Assembly (NCBI GenBank): GCA_037178625.1
Contig: CM074135.1
Span: 1,800,001-1,864,000 of the forward strand
Direction of reading: 5' to 3'
Length of the DNA stretch: 64,000 nt
DNA from: Skeletonema tropicum
Taxonomy: Eukaryota; Bacillariophyta; Thalassiosirophyceae; Thalassiosirales; Thalassiosiraceae
The position numbers and the translations under genes are program-made. How positions within the stretch are numbered: position 1 is the first letter of the stretch; each line of letters starts with the position of its first letter. Positions 32,011 through 39,881 of this stretch are shown piece after piece. The notes under the pieces are model-generated. The model was not told the DNA's origin, searched no databases, and saw only the letters and a list, made by a program, of their open reading frames with translations.

Positions 32011-32035
32011 TAATCTAAATAATGAGAGGAGCTAA

Positions 32036-32060
32036 GTCGGTCGGTCGGTCGGTCGGTCGG
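32036..32060. repeat. (GTCG)n microsatellite
   Basis: About six perfect tetranucleotide copies lie just outside the right end of the TIR element. Confidence 0.9.
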
Positions 32061-32102
32061 TCGTTCTGTCCGGGCCCTTTGGCGTGTCCTTTGGCCTTCA
32101 CG

Positions 32103-32548
32103 GGCATTTTCGATCGACTCTTTCTTTGATTGGCTTGATTTGACCCCTTGCCCCCCCCCGTTTTTAGAGTTTTCGATTGACTCTTTCTTTGATTGGCTTA
32201 GATTTGAATGTTCAGGGGGGGACACCCCCCCTTGCCCCCCCCGTGTTTAGAATTTTCGATTGAATTTTCGATTGACTCTTTCTTTGATTGGCTTAGATTT
32301 GATTGTTCAGGGGGGGACACCCCCCCTTGCCCCCCGTGTTTAGAATTTTCGATTGACTCTTTCTTTGATTGGCTTAGATTTGATTGTTCAGGGGGGACAC
32401 CCCCCCTTGCCCCCCCGTGTTTAGAATTTTCGATTGACTCTTTCTTTGATTGGCTTAGATTTGATTGTTCAGGGGGGGACACCCCCCCTTGCCCCCCCGT
32501 TTTTAGAATTTTCGATTGACTCTTTCTTTGATTGGCTTAGATTTGACG
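32103..32548. repeat. ~81-bp minisatellite with internal G/C palindrome
   Basis: The landmark GACTCTTTCTTTGATTGGCT occurs at 32116, 32179, 32274, 32355, 32436 and 32518, giving periods of 63, 95, 81, 81 and 82. Each full unit holds a G-run, ACA and C-run palindrome (GGGGGGGACACCCCCCC). The 95-bp unit has an internal 14-bp duplication. Both strands stay open across the array, which explains the long repetitive ORFs; these are not treated as genes. Confidence 0.88.
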
Positions 32549-32888
32549 AGATGCATGGAATAGGAAAGATGACACATAAGGACGGGCGAGTATGCAAGGA
32601 TATTTGGGAGAACGGAAAGATTGTATGTGAAGGAGAGTTGAACGAAAATGGGAAGCCACACGGAAGAGGCAAATGGACCTACTCGGATTCGGTGAATGGA
32701 AGAGAGGAAAGAAGTGTGGTCAGTTTGAAAACATTTATATTGTCAGGGTCGAGGTCAGCGAGCAAGTCTACTACGAGAACGATGAAGTCAAATCGGACTC
32801 AAACGTGAAGCGTGAAGCACTGGATGCAGACACCGATAATGAAGATGCCCCACCGAGCAAGCGCCGTAACATTTGCGTTACTAGGTAA
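32549..32888 (+). pseudogene. MORN-repeat protein fragment with frameshift
   Basis: From the ATG at 32552 the frame reads MHGIGKMTHKDGRVCKDIWE, then GKPHGRGKWTY, which are MORN-type G-x-G-x(n)-D/E-G patterns. A +1 change near 32675-32700 is needed to continue into LGFGEWKRGKKCGQFEN and an acidic tail ending in SKRRNICVTR at 32888. A 32-nt GT...AG stretch there would restore the frame but is too short for an intron. The N-terminal MORN repeats are missing and the minisatellite abuts directly. It is probably a truncated, shifted relic. Confidence 0.5.
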
Positions 32889-33037
32889 GAAGATGAGGCA
32901 GAAAGGAAGAATGTGTTTTAAGTAATTCGGATTCATATGTGGATTCACAGAAAGAGAAAGTGAAGAATTATAAATCCCAAAAAAGGGCGCTCACCAATCA
33001 TTGATTGGCAGTCTTTATTTATTTTAGTTTTTAAATA

Positions 33038-33270
33038 TTAGGCACGCTCTCCCCTTATACGACGAGCCAGCTGCATATCCTTTGGCATGATGGTCACACG
33101 CTTTGCATGTATTGCACACAAGTTTGTGTCCTCAAAGAGGCCAATGAGATAAGCCTCACTCGCCTCCTGCAATGCCAAAATGGCTGTGGACTGGAACCTG
33201 AGGTCTGATTTCATGTCCTGTGCAATCTCCCTGACCAATCTCTGGAAGGGTGCTTTTCGGAGAAGATCCG
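33038..33270 (-). pseudogene. 5'-truncated histone H3
   Basis: The frame from about 33270 to the TAA at 33038 encodes the C-terminal half of histone H3: [57 protein letters not shown] and [10 protein letters not shown]. Similarity stops at the αN helix. The ~60-residue tail and its modifiable lysines are absent, and the sequence upstream is unrelated. No upstream exon was found. The histone part is intact in frame, so the truncation is likely recent, or the upstream part was replaced by the sequence of the adjacent ORF. Confidence 0.7.
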
Positions 33271-33274
33271 TGCA

Positions 33275-33661
33275 ATGTTCTACCCAGAACACGGCGTTTC
33301 TTACACAGGTATCTACTCTCAAGGGGAGGTGCAATGTGATACCACCCTATCCTCTGCCGAGATCAACCTTCATCTCCAAACACACCTCATCCATGTCTCC
33401 AACATCCTCAACAACGTACAGGAGGATTTGGATGATGCAAAGACCACGATCGAACAGGTCAATTGCTCCTTGACTAACTGGAAAACAAAATTTGATATTG
33501 TGTGTAACTTAGCACAGAGTTCTGGGGTCGATCTTGAAACCCTCAACAATATCAGAAATGAACATGATACTCTTACATTGTACAACAAGGCTCTCACTTC
33601 TAATGTCAATTACATCACCACTTTCACCAACATTAAGAAGGAATCCGAGAGTGGGTACTAA
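33275..33661 (+). CDS. hypothetical coiled-coil ORF ending in a dispersed repeat
   Basis: A 128-aa ORF of unknown function. The middle ([20 protein letters not shown]) looks like a coiled coil. The last 45 residues (from [15 protein letters not shown]) are encoded by the 493-bp repeat that recurs at 41558-42050. It begins at the point where histone H3 similarity ends on the other strand. It could be the 3' end of a mobile-element gene. Confidence 0.35.
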   Translation: MFYPEHGVSYTGIYSQGEVQCDTTLSSAEINLHLQTHLIHVSNILNNVQEDLDDAKTTIEQVNCSLTNWKTKFDIVCNLAQSSGVDLETLNNIRNEHDTLTLYNKALTSNVNYITTFTNIKKESESGY

Positions 33662-34020
33662 CTCTGCCAAATCATACTAACAGTCCTGTAGAATATTATT
33701 TCACCAAATGATTTACGTCTCGCTCTAATTTCTTCCTACCTGTCTTCAATCGTTTCCACACGTTCACATTAAACCTCTTCATAGATAATCCCTCTCACAT
33801 AAATCAATATTCTCCCAACCGTGTCTCAGTAATCACTACACAGCATTCGTAGAAGGCAATGTACAACCTTTATTACATAATTATTAAAGTGTTACATAAC
33901 GTACTATTTGAATACTGCTATGTATATAAGTAGACACAATCAATATCGTAGTAGATAGCCGGTGCCTCCTCTCTTATTTAGAAAACCCGCGCAGCGGCTA
34001 GACGAGCGTCAGCGAGGCTA
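33528..34020 (+). repeat. 493-bp dispersed repeat, copy 1
   Basis: Nearly identical to 41558-42050, with a constant offset of 8030 and no indels. I see three substitutions: T/C near 33575, T/C near 33604 and G/A near 33718. It ends in CTAGACGAGCGTCAGCGAGG followed by CTA. It includes the end of a short ORF and its AT-rich 3' flank. Confidence 0.92.
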
Positions 34021-34285
34021 GGCTAGTTGTTTGAATTTGGTGTACCTACATAGAAAATGACAGATTTGAGATGGGAGTCTCATATGGTAGGTTTCCACTA
34101 GGGGGCTTGGTGGGTAAGCAGACAGGCATAACTTCAATATTACGGACACGCCAGAATGAAAGCAACGAAAGCATTTGCTCCAATAAAAACATTATATACT
34201 GTTAATATAGACTTATGTTAACGGTGATTGGGATGAATCCCGCCCTCTACTTTGTATCATTGCCTATCTTTCAGCATGTCATCAA
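34021..34285. other. non-coding, nothing recognised
   Basis: AT-rich stretch after the dispersed repeat, with no gene or clear repeat. Confidence 0.4.
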
Positions 34286-34957
34286 TTATCTTCGTTGATT
34301 TCGTTTCATATCCATAAAACTCTCGTATCTTGTCCATCGCAGCATCGCAGTGAATTCCTTTATCACATAGACGCTCCATACAGTCCTAAACAACTTCCTT
34401 CTCGAATATTTCTGTCGAGTTGCATCATCTTGATTTCGTTTACACCGAGTGAGTTGTATGGCAGGTCTTGCTCCCATTCCGACCAAGTCTATAATGTTCA
34501 GTCCAAAAGCGTACAGCAGCATCGGGCTGCTACAAGTATTGCTGGTTTCTACCCCTCATCGTATGACCATGTGACTGCACACTTCACATTCCTTGCTCAA
34601 GCATCTATTTGAGAGTCTAGAACTCAAACACGTACACATCACCATCTTTTTCCATGGAAGACTGGCTTTAGCGTGGTTATCCGTAATGCAAAACCTAACT
34701 GGAGTCTTTGAATCTGTGGCACCATCAAATGCACTGCCAAATGGAGCATTATTATTTGCGTCATAAGAGACATCGCGTGATGCATAATACGCTGCATCTG
34801 AAGCAGGCATCTTAGCATCGTCGTCATCATCTGCACCATCGTTAAACGAAGAATTGCTATTGCCAATAGCTACTGCTACTGCATGGTAGCCATTTGTTGC
34901 CTCATGATTACATCGTTTGCCGGCATTATCATCTCGATTATTGGAATCGGAATCCAT
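34286..34957 (-). CDS. hypothetical low-complexity ORF interrupted by one TGA
   Basis: From the ATG at 34957 the frame encodes an acidic, Asn/Asp/Ala-rich protein of 133 residues that stops at a TGA (34558-34556). The same frame then stays open for a further 89 codons to a TAA at 34286. No domain is recognised. The choices are a nonsense mutation in a decaying gene, an unrecognised intron (a GTGATG...TTGTAG intron would change the downstream frame), or chance. Low confidence that this is a real gene. Confidence 0.22.
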
Positions 34958-35545
34958 GGCACAAGATTGATGATGCAGGGTATTACCGTGCACACAAGAT
35001 GTGTCTCTTCAAAATGAGCCTTCCACCTTCAGCAAAACAAAGGGAAAGGCAAATCACCAAACAATATATTTCTTGTGCAATTATTGAATGATTCATGTTT
35101 ACCAATCGTTGGCCGAAGGGTGTATTGACTTGGTGGAGAGGGCTTGTTGGTTGATTGTTTGGAGTTCGTACAATACAATAGTTTGGTAGTCTGCTCCACC
35201 TCTTTTGCTTCCTTCCTTGCCGCCTTGTCAGTAGTGTATTCTTGATGAGAAACAAGCAATGTTGTCATAGATGTGTATGAGTGAATAAAGTCCAGTTGTT
35301 TCGTTATGAGATGAGGACGTTCATAAGATATGAAGCAGATGCGTGTGAACTCTGTCCTCACTAACTTTGACTTATAGTAACAAACATATATCTATACTTA
35401 TACGAACATTTATTTCCAAATCACATTCTCCAGCATCAGCACAACATGGAAACGCACGACCACCGCAAGTCCATACGTATTAACAAACAAACAACTAAAA
35501 AACATTGTAAAGCTCTAGAGGTCCATCGCAATGCATTGACCTCCT
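34958..35545. other. intergenic, nothing recognised
   Basis: About 590 bp with only short random frames. Confidence 0.4.
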
Positions 35546-36200
35546 TCACTTTCTCTTCTTCGTCTTCTTTTGAGGAGTGAGAGCTCTGACTTGACGCTCA
35601 AGCTTGGCGACTCTGCTTCCATTTGTCTCTGCGTACCTTTCAAACCTATCCTCCAAGTTATCAACTCGTCCGGAGACATGGGTGATTGCACGGAAGCATT
35701 GGCCAAATTGCTGGTTGGTGCGTTGGAATTGCTGGTTGGTGCGTTGGCTTTCTTCCGCCATTACCTGACTCAGCTGATTGGTTGCCTGATTAGAGAGTTG
35801 GAATAATCCTGCAAGCTGGTCGTAAGTCATGTGAGGAGTCGATGGATTGAGATTTCCATCAATACCACCAGAAGAAGAGGAGCCAGAGCGTTGTGCAACA
35901 TCGGGGGTGAGTGGAACCGGTGGAACCGAAGGAAGACCAGCGGCATGGTCGCCAGCAGCGGCAGGCGCACCTCTGACAAGATCAGCAGCACTTCTGATGA
36001 CGGATGGGGCGGCGGGGGCTGGGACCTCAAATCTGTTAATAACATCTGGCGGAACATATTGAAGGATTTTGTCTTCCAGGACGCCCTCCCCTTTCCACTT
36101 GCACCTCCAATTTCGGAGAGTCGCGTAGTGCTTTCCAGTGCATTTTCCCTTTTTTTTCACAGATAAATAAGTGATTAGTTTAGGATGGTATTCAGGAGCT
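35546..36200 (-). CDS. hypothetical coiled-coil protein exon, possible mobile-element gene
   Basis: The open frame runs from the TAA near 36222 to the stop at 35546. It has no ATG before the central MTYDQLAGLFQLSNQATNQL, so it is either an internal/last exon (a TAAACAG acceptor lies near 36216) or a 5'-truncated copy. It contains a Trp/basic start (HYATLRNWRCKWKGEG), a Pro/Ala/Ser-rich linker, a Gln/Asn-rich helix with the repeat QRTNQQF x2, a heptad-like coiled coil and a basic C-terminus (TPQKKTKKRK), perhaps an NLS. Function unknown. Confidence 0.4.
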
Positions 36201-36235
36201 GTTTACTGGGCAAGCTGGATCTGAACTTGCCCATT

Positions 36236-36540
36236 TTAGGTAATAAGAGGAGTGCAGTCTAGGTATCTCTAGTTCAGTGGCAAGTCCGCACTCCTCTTGT
36301 CACCTGTGCTAGGTGATGGTATGTTCCTCCTCCCTCCTACTCTCAACTGCCTCTCGACAGGTGAGAGTGAGAGTCCTCACTCAACCTCTGCCACCGCAGA
36401 GGTGGGGGAGAGGGGATTACTCCCCACTCCAGGTGTGCCAGTTGGACATCCCCGGCCCATTCTCAATGAGTGGCCGGATGCGGTGGTGCCTGTCCCTACT
36501 CCCTCTGAGCAGGAGGGAGTTTGCCCGGACTAGGGCAAGG
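36236..36540. other. GC-rich non-coding tract with short inverted repeats
   Basis: AAGAGGAGTGC near 36246 pairs with GCACTCCTCTT near 36288. Other short palindromes such as CCTCTGCCACCGCAGAGG occur near 36384-36402. It is probably part of the retroelement remnant. Confidence 0.45.
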
Positions 36541-36927
36541 GACATGCGTACCCGCACATAGAATATCATCTGGCTACGCTGACGCTCCCACTTTTCAGCT
36601 AAGTGTGTACCCAGTTGACGCATCGCATTCAAGGCCTCTCTACCTGGCATTCCATCAGCCGTGAAGCAGAGGGGGGTGAAGTCCCGACGTCGTTCAAGAC
36701 AAGCTGCCTTGTACTTGCGGATTTTCTCCCTCTCTTGTTGCCTCAAGACAGCCGAAGCATTTTCCCTTCTTTTCATATTCAGGACCGAAGAGTTGGAGAG
36801 AGCTGAAGATATGTGCGGGCGTGTTTTTCGTTTCGAAGAGTAGAGTGCGAATGTTGTTGATATCACCCTTGCAGGCGATATAAATGTCGACGAAGAGTTG
36901 TGTAGCGTCCTCTGAGAGTCTTGGCAT
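36417..36927 (-). mobile_element. 3' end of a degenerate non-LTR-type retroelement ORF
   Basis: The frame ending at 36417 reads EKIRKYKAACLERRRDFTPL, CFTADGMPGREALNAMRQLG, EKWERQRSQMIFYVRVRMSL and LVRANSLLLRGSRD. This resembles the segment found after the reverse transcriptase in diatom/oomycete retroelements (pattern: RRxFTPxxxSxDGxxGxEA ... ARMSxAxVRAxxLxLRGSR). The upstream part (ATG at 36927, MPRLSEDATQLFVDIYIACK) is in a different frame, so the copy looks truncated and shifted. No RT catalytic motif is present in the window. Confidence 0.45.
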
Positions 36928-37129
36928 GGTGATGTTGGTGTGTTGTTGTGGCTCTGTTGTGTTGTGGGCTGTGGCTGGGCGTTGCGGCGTGCCTCCGCTT
37001 GCCGCTTGCCGGCCGCATGATGGAGTTCATCTCTATCCCGCATGATAGATCCAGGAGGGTACTTACAACGAGTGTACACGTAGGTATATTTACGTATAAG
37101 TATTGTACCTACCCCTCTCTAGGTAGACT

Positions 37130-37168
37130 TGGAAAACCTTAGAAAACCTTAGAAAACCTTAGAAAACT
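37130..37168. repeat. 10-bp tandem repeat (CCTTAGAAAA)n
   Basis: About three and a half copies lie upstream of the allantoin synthase gene. Confidence 0.85.
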
Positions 37169-37310
37169 AACCATCTTCATCCTCTTCTTTTTCGACATTG
37201 ATTGAAGATGACACAACCTGCTGCCTACCACAACACTGGCATAAGTACATGCTACTTAGAACCTGCAGATTGGGGATAGCACAACAATATTATCGTCAGC
37301 AGCAGCAACC

Positions 37311-38288
37311 ATGTCTACCTCACCCAAGATCCCTCTCGACATCCTCCTTTCCCTTCCAACCGCCGCAGAATTCCTCACTCATCTCGGCGGCATCTACGAA
37401 AAGACCCCCACCTTCGTCGAACAATTCTTCCTCGAAAATCTCTGCCCCACCAACAACGACACTTCCACCATTGCAGCAACGCAGCAACGCATTACTAATA
37501 TTAAAATTCTATTCGATGAAATTAAGCAATATGTCAAGCGTAGTCCCACCGACGTTCAATTGGAATTACTCCGAAGTCATCCTGACCTATGCCTCAAATT
37601 AGAACAAATTGAATCAACCATTACCGAAGAAAGCAAACACGAACAAGGTCGCGCAGGTCTATCCACCCTTACACCCGAGGAACGTCAAAATTTCACAAGG
37701 TGGAATGAAGCGTACAAATCCAAATTTAACATTCCCTTCATTTTAGCAGTACGGAATGCATCCAAGTACACAGTCCTCTCAGCATTAGAGGGACGATTGT
37801 CCAATGTCAATTCCACCATCCATGAAGAGATTGCCCATGCATTATTCCAGGTGGATAAGATTGCCTTTATGCGATTATTAGAAAAGGTTACCTACAGTTC
37901 ACATGAAGAGGGACATGGGGGATTCTTGACATGTCATGTATTGGATACTGCCAATGGTATTCCTGCTTCTGGAATGAGGATTGAATTGTACAAATATACT
38001 ACTGACGACAATACTACAAAACCACAACTCATCAAATCATTCATCACCAATTCCGACGGACGTCTCCCCTCAGGACCAGCACTCAAGGGAGCAGAATTCA
38101 CAGTAGGACAATACCAATGGATATTTTATGTAGGTGATTACTTTGCACGGTATGCATCGAGTCGGATTGCAGGTACACCATTTTTGGATGTGGTACGATT
38201 GGATTTTGGGTTAGATGATCCGACGGATCATTATCATGTCCCTTTGTTGTGTAGTCCTTGGTCGTATTCGACTTATCGTGGATCGTAG
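37311..38288 (+). CDS. allantoin synthase: OHCU decarboxylase / HIU hydrolase fusion
   Basis: A 325-aa bifunctional protein of the urate degradation pathway. Residues ~7-185 are the 2-oxo-4-hydroxy-4-carboxy-5-ureidoimidazoline decarboxylase domain (LRSHPDLCLKLEQ with its His-Pro motif, then ERQNFTRWNEAYKSKFNIPF). Residues ~203-325 are the transthyretin-like 5-hydroxyisourate hydrolase (TCHVLDTANGIPASGM start, DHYHVPLLCSPWSYSTYRGS end with the diagnostic C-terminal YRGS). The domain order matches plant allantoin synthase (TTL). No obvious C-terminal PTS1 is present; an internal PTS2 cannot be confirmed. The ATG at 37311 is in a good context. It sits intact within a repeat-rich island. Confidence 0.93.
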   Translation: MSTSPKIPLDILLSLPTAAEFLTHLGGIYEKTPTFVEQFFLENLCPTNNDTSTIAATQQRITNIKILFDEIKQYVKRSPTDVQLELLRSHPDLCLKLEQIESTITEESKHEQGRAGLSTLTPEERQNFTRWNEAYKSKFNIPFILAVRNASKYTVLSALEGRLSNVNSTIHEEIAHALFQVDKIAFMRLLEKVTYSSHEEGHGGFLTCHVLDTANGIPASGMRIELYKYTTDDNTTKPQLIKSFITNSDGRLPSGPALKGAEFTVGQYQWIFYVGDYFARYASSRIAGTPFLDVVRLDFGLDDPTDHYHVPLLCSPWSYSTYRGS

Positions 38289-38909
38289 ATGATAGATAGG
38301 GAGGGGGGGAAAGAGAGAGAGAGTTGAGAATAGAGGAGAGTGATCGAGATGGAGCGAGTTTGGGTGTGATGAGATGGTGTTGAAAAGGTGCATAGCTGCG
38401 TGAGAGAGGAACGTCAAGCTGGGTGGAGAGATAAATGGAGGTAGAATAGATGGATAGCAGGTAAACATGTAAATAAACCTAATGAATTCATGAAATGCGC
38501 AATCAACATGCATGAGTAGTCGTCTCGCGGTCACGTTGGGCAATCTCAATATTATGCTTCTCGTTCGGGTAACTGATGTCGATGGGCGCATGTACTCTGC
38601 GCTGGTGATGCCACAACTATGAGGTGAGTATTGAATAAGGCGAAGGATATTCAGCTGCTGTGACTACTTGTCCTACCTAACCTATCTTTCCTCCGTATGC
38701 TTAATCTATCATCTAGAGTGACGAGGTGTTTGGAACGGGGACTGATCCCAGCTAATCTCAAGAGTGGATTGGAAGAATGATAGCAGTGATGATTTGACAA
38801 TAATTGTCGAGCCGATGTCATTTCAATCCCGCAGGCACCTATTCTCCGCCACAATTGTATAAGGCTGGTTCATCAAAGTTCAAAGGTGATTATTAAAAGA
38901 ACAAAAAGT
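38289..38909. other. intergenic, nothing recognised
   Basis: About 620 bp downstream of allantoin synthase; purine-rich near 38296-38330, with no gene. Confidence 0.45.
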
Positions 38910-39128
38910 ATTATGTACAATTTAGATTCGATGGAAAGAATCACTCTCTTGGGCTACTATAATGATGAAGAAGAAGCTGCTGTTGTCTATGCTCGTGCTG
39001 TGTTCTAATACGATCCTCTTGGTAGCATCCAAGACAAAGAAGCAGTGGCTGCTTGTGAGTATGCTTGTGCTATGTTCAAGTATAACGAGGTGATGTCCCA
39101 AGCAAGGCAAATGCCTGTTCAAAATTAG
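38910..39128 (+). pseudogene. AP2-like domain relic
   Basis: One frame gives VQFRFDGKNHSLG. After a one-base change, the next frame gives LGYYNDEEEAAVVYARAVF, then a TAA, then YDPLGS. A second degenerate half follows (DKEAVAACEYACAMFKYN). The pattern DGKxxxLGxxxxEEEAAxxYxxAVxKY is that of AP2/ERF-type domains common in diatoms. Frameshift plus stop indicate a decayed gene. Confidence 0.5.
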
Positions 39129-39881
39129 ATTAAAAAGCAATGGCCAGGACGGATCTACTCAAGGGGCATGTCAAGAATAGGGCAAAGATTAAACAGATGC
39201 AGTCGTGGCAAGAAACACTTCATAGTACCCCATCGTGCATCATTCAAGTACGAAAAACGAGGCAGCCCTAAACTATAAACATTCTAACTGTATTATGAAA
39301 ATTTATTTTGAAGAGGTACAGATATGATACACGTCAGCATAGCACGCCAAGCTGAAAGGGTGAGCATCGAGCTTACCGAGAAAGCGCATCTGTGGTACTC
39401 CAAATGGCAGGCTACATGACGAAAGAAGTGTGATGCTGGTGGAGTATGAGCAAAGTCAGAGTTGGCGAGGGAAAGGGTAGGAAAGGCAGAAAGCCTTACA
39501 GAAGAAGCTCTTACGGCAAGACGAAGCAATTACCATAATATTCGGTTTGATATTAGGCAAATCACGAGCATCAGAGTGTCGCAGGCATCAAACAATAGTT
39601 GACCGCGGTTGATGGGGCTGAGGGGATTCGTGGTGTAGAGAGATGGAGTTGAGGAAGTGGATGATTCGTCCACAAAAAGTAATACCTAGAGACAGATGTA
39701 GGAGTTTGGGCCATCCATACGAAGGCAAATACTCTTAATCATGAACGTTGGAACGCGACGCCCCAGTAGCAACATCAAATAATGAACCAAGTTCTCTACT
39801 ACAATCTTATGGCAAACAAGTGAATTGCATCAAGCCTAGCAACATGTACATCGAACCCCCCAAACTATCAATCCCCCTGCT
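39129..39881. other. intergenic, nothing recognised
   Basis: About 750 bp with no supported feature. Confidence 0.4.

Noticed and set aside
32198..32519. Long repetitive ORFs on both strands
   Set aside because: They arise because the ~81-bp minisatellite is open in several frames. The peptide is only the translated repeat.
34556..34558. Selenocysteine at the in-frame TGA
   Set aside because: There is no redox context, and no SECIS element can be judged by eye. Decay or an unseen intron is simpler.
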